Of a DNA stretch of 7,279 nt, positions 1 through 5,820 are shown one piece after another. Source of the DNA: an uncultured Fastidiosipila sp. (GTDB lineage: Bacteria; Bacillota; Clostridia; Saccharofermentanales; Fastidiosipilaceae); NCBI GenBank assembly GCA_938014865.1, contig CALLQJ010000208.1, positions 1 to 7,279 of the forward strand, read 5' to 3'. The notes below the pieces were generated by a model. The model was not told where the DNA came from. It saw only the letters and a list, made by a program, of their open reading frames with translations, and did no database searches. Position 1 is the stretch's first letter, and every line of letters begins with the position of its first letter. The position numbers and the translations under genes are program-made.

Positions 1-422
1 CGGACCTTGATCAGATGGAAGTCGGAGATACTTTTACCTTTACGGTCCTGGACCGTCATCTCCGCTACAAAGTCGATCAGATTATCACCGTTTTGCCGGA
101 TGAGACCGAGAGCCTGATGATAGATCCTTCAGAGGACTACTTCAGCCTCATGACCTGTACCCCTTACGGTATCAACACACACAGACTGATTATAAGAGGC
201 AGCAGAACAGAAGATGAAGCCGCAGCCGTTCCCCCGGTTCACATTCAGGCGGATAAGCCTGAAACGACGCCCCGGAAGCTTTCCGCGGCCGTCCCGGCTG
301 CAGCAGCTGCTGTCCTTGCAGTGCTCCTCCTTATTGCGGCGCACTATCGGCGCAAAAGGATAAAACGGAGCAGGAAAACAGAGGTGAAAGAATGCGCAAG
401 AAACGCACAGTTCATAAAGTAA
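1..422 (+). CDS. Class C sortase (pilin polymerase), C-terminal part; 5' end outside window
   Basis: A membrane-anchored transpeptidase that joins pilin subunits through isopeptide bonds outside the cell. Only the C-terminal part is present; the reading frame is open from base 3 and runs to TAA at 420-422. Visible are the end of the sortase beta-barrel, the strand motif DQIITVLPDE, then the catalytic Cys (codon 156-158) in LMTCTPYG and the catalytic Arg (codon 183-185) in NTHRL. The TCTPYGxNTHRL signature is typical of class C sortases. After the barrel come a Pro/Glu linker, an Ala/Leu-rich transmembrane segment (about bases 285-345) and a strongly basic cytoplasmic tail, which is the usual class C C-terminal anchor. 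The catalytic His and any N-terminal lid lie upstream of the window. The ATG at base 15 is internal, not a start. The end overlaps the next gene by 31 bp, indicating co-translation in a pilus operon. Confidence 0.93.
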   Translation, partial: DLDQMEVGDTFTFTVLDRHLRYKVDQIITVLPDETESLMIDPSEDYFSLMTCTPYGINTHRLIIRGSRTEDEAAAVPPVHIQADKPETTPRKLSAAVPAAAAAVLAVLLLIAAHYRRKRIKRSRKTEVKECARNAQFIK

Positions 423-1303
423 TACAAAGTATGATCGTTTTGCTGATCGTTTTTGCCGTTCAGTTCAAACTTACGGCGGCAGGACCGGGCCTGCCCGATT
501 TAACGCAAAAAGGATCAATCGCAATCACCATGGAGGCAGATACGGACGACGGCACATTTGCCGTAGGCGGAGGACGCATGAGCCTGCGCAAGGTGGCTTT
601 TGTCGTGATCGACAATGCGGATATGCACTATCAATATGAAGCCGCATTTGCAGAGGCACAGCCGGATCTTGAAGATTATGCAAGCGAAGACTTTGCCTCG
701 GATATCCTGGCCTTTGCGCTGGAACATACTGTTCCGGGTGAGGAGAAAACGATTGATGACGAGGGGCAGGTACGTTTTACGGAACTTGAACCCGGACTTT
801 ATCTTTTAGAACAAGTTGAGGCGCCCGAAGGCTACAGCAAAATTAAACCCTTCGCGGTTTCTGTTCCCTTGAAAATAAACGGGCAATGGAATTATGCAAT
901 TGATGCGTCGCCGAAGATGGACTTTTATCATGCGCTGCCGAGCACAACGCCGGAAGAAACGACGACGGCAAGTGAGAGCACGGCCCCGGAAGAGAGTTCC
1001 GGAACAAGCACAAGTGAACATCCGTCGGAGAGCACGACGCCCGAAGAAAGTGCTGAGACGAGTACGCCTTCAGAAAGTACAAGCCCTGAAGAAACAAGCA
1101 GCGAAGACAGCACAACGACGACGTACGAAGCATCCGAAAGTGTAAGTTCGGACGTGACAAGTGCCGGAACCACGCGTGAAAAACTTCCGCATACCGGTCA
1201 GCTGAAATGGCCTGCTGCGGTCTTGGCGGTCGGCGGTATTCTGCTGCTCATTGCAGGGATTGTCCTTTATGCCGGCAAGAAGAGAGAAAATGACGAAACG
1301 TAA
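392..1303 (+). CDS. LPXTG-anchored SpaA/FctB-like minor (probably basal) pilin
   Basis: A 303-residue surface protein. A signal peptide (basic MRKKR start, hydrophobic residues about 12-30) is followed by one prealbumin-like pilin domain (about 40-178). This contains the E-box GLYLLEQVEAPEGY (Glu140) and ends in DASPK. Next is a Ser/Thr/Glu/Pro-rich stalk (about 184-262), the sortase signal LPHTG (265-269), a hydrophobic helix and a KKRE tail. The canonical backbone-pilin YPK motif ahead of the domain is not seen, and there is only one domain. With the low-complexity stalk and the position between two sortase genes, this suggests a minor or basal pilin that tethers the shaft to the wall; that role is inference. 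The start ATG has GAGGTGA at 381-387. The gene overlaps the upstream sortase by 31 bp and the downstream sortase by 14 bp. A non-pilus LPXTG adhesin is the main alternative. Confidence 0.88.
   Translation: MRKKRTVHKVIQSMIVLLIVFAVQFKLTAAGPGLPDLTQKGSIAITMEADTDDGTFAVGGGRMSLRKVAFVVIDNADMHYQYEAAFAEAQPDLEDYASEDFASDILAFALEHTVPGEEKTIDDEGQVRFTELEPGLYLLEQVEAPEGYSKIKPFAVSVPLKINGQWNYAIDASPKMDFYHALPSTTPEETTTASESTAPEESSGTSTSEHPSESTTPEESAETSTPSESTSPEETSSEDSTTTTYEASESVSSDVTSAGTTREKLPHTGQLKWPAAVLAVGGILLLIAGIVLYAGKKRENDET
940..1180 (+). repeat. Degenerate PEE-containing stalk repeats within the pilin gene
   Basis: This stretch encodes the Ser/Thr/Glu/Pro-rich stalk. The pentapeptide pattern [T/S/A]PEE[T/S] occurs four times, at residues 186-190, 198-202, 216-220 and 231-235, at irregular spacing. 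The copies use different codons for Pro, Glu and Ser/Thr, so the similarity is at protein level and not a recent DNA duplication. Known parallels are the wall-spanning or Pro-rich tails of Gram-positive surface proteins. An extended, possibly glycosylated spacer is inference. Confidence 0.7.
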
Positions 1304-1985
1304 AAGCGGTCTTGCACTTATATTGGCAGGGGCTTTGCTCCTGCTCTCAGCCGGGGCGCTCTTGTTCAGGAATTACCGGGAAGATCAGCTGGCGGCAGAA
1401 GAGGCATCTCTGGCGGCTCAAAAATTACGGCAGTATATGGCCGAAGCGCCGGAAGAGCGCCCCGTGCCTGCCGCCGGCAGCGACCCGCCCAAAAGCGAAA
1501 GCAGGGCAGCAAGCCGTGCTTACCGGAATCCTGAAGATGAAGAATTTCTGCCTGCCGCGGAAAAACCTCTGAAAGAGGAGCGGGAGGCAGATACGTCTTC
1601 TGTTATCCGGATCGACGGCTTTGATTATATCGGTATTTTAGATGTACCGGATCTGGCACTCAGTCTGCCGGTGATGGCCGACTGGGATTATGCCCGCCTG
1701 AAGATTGCACCGTGCCGCTACAGCGGCAATGCGAAGAACGGAGATCTTGTACTCGCTGCCCATAATTATGCGACCCATTTCGGTCATATCCCGAGTCTGG
1801 ACATAGGGTCCGAACTTGTTTTTACCGATGTTAACGAAAACAGCAGTAAGTACAGGATTACGGCGGTCCGGAAAATAGAGGCGGGGGATTTCGCGTCTGT
1901 CCTTGATAATGATGCTCCCCTGACGTTATTTACCTGTACCTGGGGCGGCAAAGCCCGTCTGGCCGTTTATTGTGAAAAAAGTTGA
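1290..1985 (+). CDS. Sortase of a non-class-C subtype, pilus-associated (class not assigned)
   Basis: A 231-residue predicted extracytoplasmic transpeptidase. An N-terminal signal anchor (about residues 8-27) is followed by a charged linker rich in Ala, Glu and Pro (about 28-105) and then the sortase domain. The catalytic triad is visible as His158 in LAAHNY, Cys216 in LTLFTCTWGG and Arg223 in KARLAVYC. There is no C-terminal membrane helix, unlike the class C enzyme upstream. The ATG at 1290 is chosen because it follows a purine-rich AAGAGAG stretch and gives a normal basic N-terminus before the helix; an in-frame ATG at 1251 would add 13 residues lying inside the pilin gene. It overlaps the pilin stop by 14 bp, so it is co-translated. 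It probably anchors the finished pilus or the basal pilin to peptidoglycan, but that role is inferred from position. The stop codon TGA coincides with the -35 box of the tRNA promoter. Confidence 0.88.
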   Translation: MTKRKSGLALILAGALLLLSAGALLFRNYREDQLAAEEASLAAQKLRQYMAEAPEERPVPAAGSDPPKSESRAASRAYRNPEDEEFLPAAEKPLKEEREADTSSVIRIDGFDYIGILDVPDLALSLPVMADWDYARLKIAPCRYSGNAKNGDLVLAAHNYATHFGHIPSLDIGSELVFTDVNENSSKYRITAVRKIEAGDFASVLDNDAPLTLFTCTWGGKARLAVYCEKS

Positions 1986-2010
1986 CACGCTCAGATTCGG
2001 CTGATAGAAT
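1982..2010 (+). promoter_or_regulatory. Sigma-A type promoter of the tRNA-Val gene
   Basis: A perfect -35 box TTGACA (1982-1987), a 17-bp spacer and a -10 box TAGAAT (2005-2010) place a transcription start near 2017, about seven bases before the mature tRNA. The -35 box contains the stop codon of the upstream sortase gene, so the two units abut with no spacer. Confidence 0.85.
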
Positions 2011-2023
2011 TATTTGCATTGAC

Positions 2024-2100
2024 GGGCGGTTAGCTCAGCTGGTCAGAGCGCCTGCTCGACACGCAGGAGGTCGTTGGTTCGAGCCCAATATCGCCCACCA
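2024..2100 (+). tRNA. tRNA-Val (anticodon GAC), with C at position 33
   Basis: A complete 77-nt cloverleaf. The acceptor stem GGGCGGT pairs with ATCGCCC (one G-U). The D stem is GCTC/GAGC with a nine-base loop. The anticodon stem is CCTGC (2051-2055) with GCAGG (2063-2067), around the seven-base loop TCGACAC. The T stem is GTTGG/CCAAT with loop TTCGAGC. Discriminator A2097 is followed by encoded CCA. Reading the loop as positions 32-38 gives anticodon GAC (2058-2060), which decodes valine GUC/GUU codons. Position 33 is C (2057) where U is almost universal. The alternative register with U33 and anticodon CGA cannot form the anticodon stem, and there is no long variable arm, so a tRNA-Ser is ruled out. 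It is flanked by its own promoter and terminator. Confidence 0.95.
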
Positions 2101-2107
2101 TATTCAG

Positions 2108-2140
2108 GTCTCGCGTCCTGTGACGCGGGACTTTTTTATT
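2108..2140 (+). terminator. Intrinsic terminator of the tRNA-Val unit
   Basis: A 10-bp stem is formed by GTCTCGCGTC (2108-2117) and GACGCGGGAC (2122-2131), with one G-U pair and loop CTGT. Six T residues follow (2132-2137). It ends only about 20 bases before the start codon of the next gene. It would also be the first terminator met by transcripts of the upstream pilus operon. Confidence 0.88.
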
Positions 2141-2160
2141 ATGAGAAAGGGGAGAAGGTC

Positions 2161-2766
2161 ATGAGTATCAGTCCGCAGAATCGTTTGCGAAAACTGACCT
2201 TTGCCGCTATTTTTACGGCGCTGTCCATTGTGCTGACGCGCTTTTTATCCATTCAGTTTCCGTTTTTCAGACTGGGCATCGGCATGGCGCCCGTCCATTT
2301 ATCCGGCTATCTGCTGGGCCCGGTTTGGGGCGGTGTGACCGGGCTTTTGGCGGATTTGATCGGCCTGACGCTCAATCCGATCGGAACGCCGAATTTAGGC
2401 ATTACGCTGACGACGACCCTGCACGGTATTCTGGCCGGTGTGATCATGCGCCTTTGCGGCCGCAAAATGACGCCGGGAGTCGTGGTGCTCAGCGGTTTGG
2501 TGACGAGCATCGTCTGTTCCTGGCTGATGATGAGCTTCTTTTTAGGTGCGATGTACGGGGAAGGTTTTGTGGCACTGCTCTTTACCCGCGGTGTCGGCGT
2601 CTTCGTGCAGGGCTGTGTTTTAATGCTCATTGAAACTTTAATGATTCCGATATTTTGCAGAATTCGGCGTTTTTTGCCCGGCGATACAAGGATCTGCCGC
2701 AGCGGGCGGGCCGATGCAGATAAGTATGATAAACTTTCAGAAAAGTCGTTTAAAACGAGAAGGTGA
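2161..2766 (+). CDS. folT: ECF transporter S-component, FolT-like (probable folate-family vitamin uptake)
   Basis: A 201-residue integral membrane protein, predicted to be the substrate-binding S-component of an energy-coupling factor (group II) transporter. About six hydrophobic segments are visible between residues 13 and 168. The first carries A16xxxA20, the AxxxA pattern by which S-components dock on EcfT. The sequence around residues 38-70 (RLGIGMAPVHLSGYLLGPVWGG and the following LLADLIG) resembles the FolT family, so folate is the likely substrate; other vitamins cannot be excluded. No EcfA, EcfA' or EcfT gene is in the window, so a shared module elsewhere is expected. The ATG at 2161 is preceded by AAAGGGGAGAAGG (2146-2158); an upstream in-frame ATG at 2074 lies inside the tRNA and is rejected. 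The last 30 or so residues form a hydrophilic basic tail. The stop codon sits within the leuS ribosome-binding site. Confidence 0.8.
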   Translation: MSISPQNRLRKLTFAAIFTALSIVLTRFLSIQFPFFRLGIGMAPVHLSGYLLGPVWGGVTGLLADLIGLTLNPIGTPNLGITLTTTLHGILAGVIMRLCGRKMTPGVVVLSGLVTSIVCSWLMMSFFLGAMYGEGFVALLFTRGVGVFVQGCVLMLIETLMIPIFCRIRRFLPGDTRICRSGRADADKYDKLSEKSFKTRR

Positions 2767-2774
2767 GAAACGTG
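2760..2774 (+). promoter_or_regulatory. leuS ribosome-binding site and GTG start, overlapping the folT stop
   Basis: AGGTGA (2761-2766) matches the anti-Shine-Dalgarno complement and lies five bases before GTG at 2772. The preceding in-frame GTG at 2763 is inside this site and has no good site of its own, so 2772 is the likely start. The folT stop TGA (2764-2766) is part of the same motif, which suggests translational coupling. Confidence 0.72.
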
Positions 2775-5180
2775 AAGGAATATAATTTTAAGGCAATTGA
2801 AAAGAAATGGCAGAAGCGCTGGGCTGAAAGCGGTGTCTTTGAAGCGGAAAATGACAGCGATAAGGAAAAATTTTACTGTCTGGTAGAATTTCCTTATCCT
2901 TCCGGTCAGGGCCTGCATGTAGGCCATCCGCGTTCTTATACGGCCCTGGATCTGGTGGCCCGCAAGCGGCGTCTGGAAGGCTACAATGTGCTTTATCCCA
3001 TGGGCTGGGATGCCTTCGGCCTGCCGACGGAAAACTATGCGATCAAGCATAAGATTCATCCGTCGATCGTGACGAAGAAAAATGTCGCGAATTTCAAGGC
3101 ACAGCTTCAGTCTTTAGGCTATTCTTTTGACTGGAGCCGGGAAATCAATACGACCGACCCTTCTTACTATAAATGGACGCAGTGGATCTTTCTGCAGCTC
3201 TTCAAAAAAGGTCTGGCCTATAAGAAAAAAATGACGGTGACCTGGTGCCCTTCCTGCAAGATTGTTCTGGCCAATGAAGAGGTGGTCAACGGCGGCTGCG
3301 AACGCTGCTCAACACCGGTGGAGCACCGCGAAAAAAGTCAGTGGATGCTGAAAATTACCGCGTATGCGGATCGTCTGATCGATGATCTGCAGGACCTGGA
3401 TTTTATTGACCGGGTCAAAAGCCAGCAGACCAACTGGATCGGCCGTTCACACGGTGAAGAGGTTTTGTTTGCGACGACGGCAGGGGATGACCTTAAGGTC
3501 TATACCACCCGTCCCGACACGCTCTTCGGGGCGACCTATATGGTCATTTCGCCGGAACATGAATACCTTAAAAAATGGGCCGGACAGCTTAAGAATATTG
3601 AGGAGATCAAAGACTATCAGGCTTACGCCGCCCGCAAATCGGATTTCGAGCGTACGGAAATGAATAAAGAAAAGACGGGAGTGCGCCTGGACGGCGTGGA
3701 GGCCGTTAACCCCGTGAATAATAAGAAGATTCCGATTTTTATTTCGGATTATGTGCTGGCCAGCTACGGTACGGGCGCTATTATGGCCGTGCCGGGACAT
3801 GATCAGCGCGACTATGAATTCGCCCGGAAATTTGATCTTCCGATCGTGGAAGTGGTGGCAGGCGGTGACCTCAGCAAGGAAGCGTATACCGATATTGAAG
3901 AAGGAAAGATGGTCAATTCCGGCTTCCTGAACGGCTTGTCCGTAGAGGAAGCAAAGAAGAAAATTTCAGCCTGGCTGAGAGAGAAAGGCCTGGGGCAGCC
4001 TAAGACAAATTACAAGCTGCGGGACTGGGTCTTCTCGAGACAGCGCTACTGGGGCGAACCGATTCCCGTCGTACACTGCGAGCACTGCGGCTGGGTGCCG
4101 CTGCCGGAATCCGAACTGCCGCTGCTGCTGCCGGAAGTGGAATCCTATGAACCGACGGATACCGGTGAATCGCCGCTGGCGAATCTGAAAGATTGGGTCA
4201 AGACGCGCTGTCCTGTCTGCGGCAGAGAGGCCGAGCGGGAAACGGATACCATGCCGCAGTGGGCCGGATCATCCTGGTACTTCATGCGCTATACGGATCC
4301 GCATAATGATGAGGCGCCGGCGTCTCCGGAAGCTTTGAAATACTGGATGCCCGTCGACTGGTACAACGGCGGCATGGAACATACGACCCTGCATCTTCTT
4401 TACTCGCGTTTCTGGTATAAATTCCTTTACGATATCGGTGTTGCGCCGCAGTCCGAACCCTATGCCAAGCGTACCTCCCACGGCATGATACTCGGCGAGA
4501 ACGGCGAGAAGATGTCGAAGTCACGCGGCAATGTGGTGAACCCGGATGATATTGTGGATGAATACGGGGCCGACACCATGCGGCTTTACGAAGTCTTCAT
4601 CGGGGATTTTGAGAAGCCGGCGATCTGGAATACGCAGAGCATCAAAGGCTGCAAGCGCTTTTTGGAAAGACTCTGGGCGCTGGGGGATGATCTGAAAGAC
4701 GGCGATGAATACGGCAAAGATCTGGAGACTTTATTTCATCAGACCATCCGCAAAGTCGGTCATGATATTGATGCTCTGAAAGGCAATACGGCGGTGGCGC
4801 AGCTGATGACGCTCTTGAATGCGATCTATGACCGCGGCAGCATTAACCGGGCGGAGTTCAAAACGCTGCTGATTCTGACCAATCCCTTTGCCCCTCATAT
4901 TACCGAAGAACTCTGGGAACTTTCCGGCTTTGACAAGGAACTGAATCAGCAGTCCTGGCCGGTCTATGATGAGGAGAAATGCCGCGAGAAGGAAGTGGAG
5001 CTGGCAATTCAGATCAACGGCAAAGTACGCGGACGCTTTACGATTTCGGCGGATGCGGAAAAGACGGAAGTCCTTGAAAAGGCGAAGCTTGAAGAGTCGG
5101 CCGCTCGTTACCTGGATGGAAAAAACATTGTGAAAGAGATATATATTCCGGGCAGACTTGTAAATTTCGTAGTCAAGTAG
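2772..5180 (+). CDS. leuS: Leucyl-tRNA synthetase
   Basis: A class I aminoacyl-tRNA synthetase charging tRNA-Leu with leucine in the cytoplasm. With the GTG at 2772 it is 802 residues and begins MKEYNFKAIEKKWQ, the usual bacterial LeuRS start, and the length is normal for the family. In order: the HIGH-type motif HVGH (49-52); a first zinc-type cluster C159/C162/C176/C179; the CP1 editing domain, with the Thr-rich motif YTTRPDTLFGATY (Thr245, Thr246) and VPGHDQRDYEF (Asp347); the block DWVFSRQRYWGEPIP; a second cysteine cluster C436/C439/C480/C483; KMSKS (580-584); the anticodon-binding helical domain; and the C-terminal NGKVRGR-containing domain. Both catalytic and editing motifs look intact. 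The gap to folT is five bases, so the two are co-transcribed. No T-box leader is visible upstream. No clear terminator follows the TAG stop. Confidence 0.98.
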   Translation: MKEYNFKAIEKKWQKRWAESGVFEAENDSDKEKFYCLVEFPYPSGQGLHVGHPRSYTALDLVARKRRLEGYNVLYPMGWDAFGLPTENYAIKHKIHPSIVTKKNVANFKAQLQSLGYSFDWSREINTTDPSYYKWTQWIFLQLFKKGLAYKKKMTVTWCPSCKIVLANEEVVNGGCERCSTPVEHREKSQWMLKITAYADRLIDDLQDLDFIDRVKSQQTNWIGRSHGEEVLFATTAGDDLKVYTTRPDTLFGATYMVISPEHEYLKKWAGQLKNIEEIKDYQAYAARKSDFERTEMNKEKTGVRLDGVEAVNPVNNKKIPIFISDYVLASYGTGAIMAVPGHDQRDYEFARKFDLPIVEVVAGGDLSKEAYTDIEEGKMVNSGFLNGLSVEEAKKKISAWLREKGLGQPKTNYKLRDWVFSRQRYWGEPIPVVHCEHCGWVPLPESELPLLLPEVESYEPTDTGESPLANLKDWVKTRCPVCGREAERETDTMPQWAGSSWYFMRYTDPHNDEAPASPEALKYWMPVDWYNGGMEHTTLHLLYSRFWYKFLYDIGVAPQSEPYAKRTSHGMILGENGEKMSKSRGNVVNPDDIVDEYGADTMRLYEVFIGDFEKPAIWNTQSIKGCKRFLERLWALGDDLKDGDEYGKDLETLFHQTIRKVGHDIDALKGNTAVAQLMTLLNAIYDRGSINRAEFKTLLILTNPFAPHITEELWELSGFDKELNQQSWPVYDEEKCREKEVELAIQINGKVRGRFTISADAEKTEVLEKAKLEESAARYLDGKNIVKEIYIPGRLVNFVVK

Positions 5181-5210
5181 GACAAAAAAATTGTACAGTT
5201 CCCGACAAAT

Positions 5211-5240
5211 TTGCAAAGAAATCTCTCCATCTGATATTCT
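5211..5240 (+). promoter_or_regulatory. Candidate promoter of the Lys-rich protein gene
   Basis: TTGCAA (5211-5216), an 18-bp spacer and TATTCT (5235-5240), with TG at 5232-5233 giving an extended -10. This is the best match in the 119-base gap after leuS. It would start transcription near 5247, leaving a leader of about 50 bases. The matches are imperfect, and no other site in this AT-rich gap is clearly better. Confidence 0.5.
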
Positions 5241-5280
5241 ATGCAGGTAACATTCTGATATTTAGACATATATTTTAATA

Positions 5281-5295
5281 AAGGAGACAGAGGAG
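5281..5295 (+). promoter_or_regulatory. Tandem Shine-Dalgarno motifs before the Lys-rich protein gene
   Basis: AAGGAG (5281-5286) and AGGAG (5291-5295) both precede the ATG at 5300. The nearer one is four bases from the start and probably the one used; the farther one is 13 bases away. Two good sites suggest efficient translation. Confidence 0.55.
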
Positions 5296-5299
5296 AAAT

Positions 5300-5737
5300 A
5301 TGAGAAAGAAGATCGGCAGAAAAATATACGATACTGAAAAATCAGATTACGTCGGCCGCAATGCCCAGGGTTACTACGGTGATCCGACAGGCTTTGAGGA
5401 GCTGATGTATAAGAAGGGTCTCGGTGACTTCTTCCTTTTTGTTTCCGGCGGTCCGGAATCTCAGTATCCTAACGAAGACATTATCCCCTTGTCGCTTGCA
5501 GATGCCAGAGAGTGGATCGAGCGTGTCAGAGGCGGCGATATCGTTGCGCAGTTCATCACGGAAAAAGATGAGGCTGCTTTGAATAAGCAGAATAAGGCTG
5601 CGGTTAAGAAATCGTCGAAGAGCACGAAGAAAACGCCTGCCAAGAAGAGCACAAGCAAAAAATCTGCTGCTAAGAAGAGCACAAGCAAAAAGAGTACAAG
5701 CAAGAAGACGACAAAGAAAGACGAGAGCAAAGCGTAA
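5300..5737 (+). CDS. Uncharacterised small protein with histone H1-like Lys-rich C-terminal tail
   Basis: A 145-residue cytoplasmic protein with no signal peptide or membrane segment. The N-terminal half (about 5-78) is a compact domain with GRKIYDTE, GFEELMYKK, GDFFLFVSGGPESQYP and IIPLSLADAREWIE. It resembles small hypothetical proteins that I recall as common in Firmicutes genomes and mobile elements; no function is known to me. After a short acidic linker (about 87-95) the tail (96-145) contains 20 Lys in 50 residues. Lys-Lys pairs lie at 110, 115, 120, 125, 130 and 135, an exact five-residue period of KK plus Ser/Thr/Ala/Pro. Such tails are known from bacterial H1-like proteins (chlamydial Hc1/Hc2, Bordetella BpH1), so nucleic-acid binding is likely by analogy. 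The N-terminal domain is not that of those proteins. The gene has its own candidate promoter and a strong terminator, so it is probably monocistronic. Confidence 0.85.
   Translation: MRKKIGRKIYDTEKSDYVGRNAQGYYGDPTGFEELMYKKGLGDFFLFVSGGPESQYPNEDIIPLSLADAREWIERVRGGDIVAQFITEKDEAALNKQNKAAVKKSSKSTKKTPAKKSTSKKSAAKKSTSKKSTSKKTTKKDESKA
5642..5691 (+). repeat. Exact 20-bp direct repeat in the Lys-rich tail
   Basis: The 20 bases at 5642-5661 are identical to those at 5672-5691, offset by 30 bases (ten codons, two KKxxx units). A shorter related copy follows at 5690-5706. Exact identity at DNA level indicates recent duplication or slippage, and the offset keeps the reading frame. Confidence 0.85.
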
Positions 5738-5778
5738 TCTTGCTTAGTTTTTAATCAGAATCAGTCACATAAGTATTT

Positions 5779-5820
5779 AAGGGCTTTTCCGGAAGAAGAT
5801 TCGGGAGAGCCTTTTTTAAC
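5779..5820 (+). terminator. Intrinsic terminator after the Lys-rich protein gene
   Basis: A 12-bp stem is formed by GGCTTTTCCGGA (5782-5793) and TTCGGGAGAGCC (5800-5811), with three G-U pairs and a six-base loop AGAAGA. Six T residues follow (5812-5817). It lies 42 bases after the stop codon and separates this unit from the downstream HAD gene. Confidence 0.88.

Noticed and set aside
928..1173. Hydrophobic Val/Leu/Ser-rich reading frame on the - strand opposite the pilin stalk
   Set aside because: It is the antisense image of the Ser/Thr/Glu-rich stalk; no ribosome-binding site or known motif.
2024..2100. tRNA-Val as an attachment site for a mobile pilus island
   Set aside because: The pilus genes lie on the 5' side of the tRNA, and I saw no repeated copy of the tRNA 3' end and no integrase in the window.
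1982..2164. Short + strand reading frame across the tRNA (contains RLAQLVRAP and GGRWFEP)
   Set aside because: This is the well-known false translation of a tRNA gene; the cloverleaf, promoter and terminator explain the sequence.
2307..3059. 250-codon reading frame on the - strand opposite folT and leuS
   Set aside because: It lies antisense to two well-recognised genes, has no recognisable domain, and its composition follows from the opposite coding strand.
5160..5200. Possible terminator after leuS near the A-tract at 5183-5190
   Set aside because: No stem-loop precedes a T-tract on the + strand; the A-run alone is not evidence.
5461..5730. Apparent membrane protein (Leu/Phe/Val-rich) on the - strand opposite the Lys-rich tail
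   Set aside because: Antisense of AAG/AAA-rich codons always reads as Leu/Phe; no supporting start signal.
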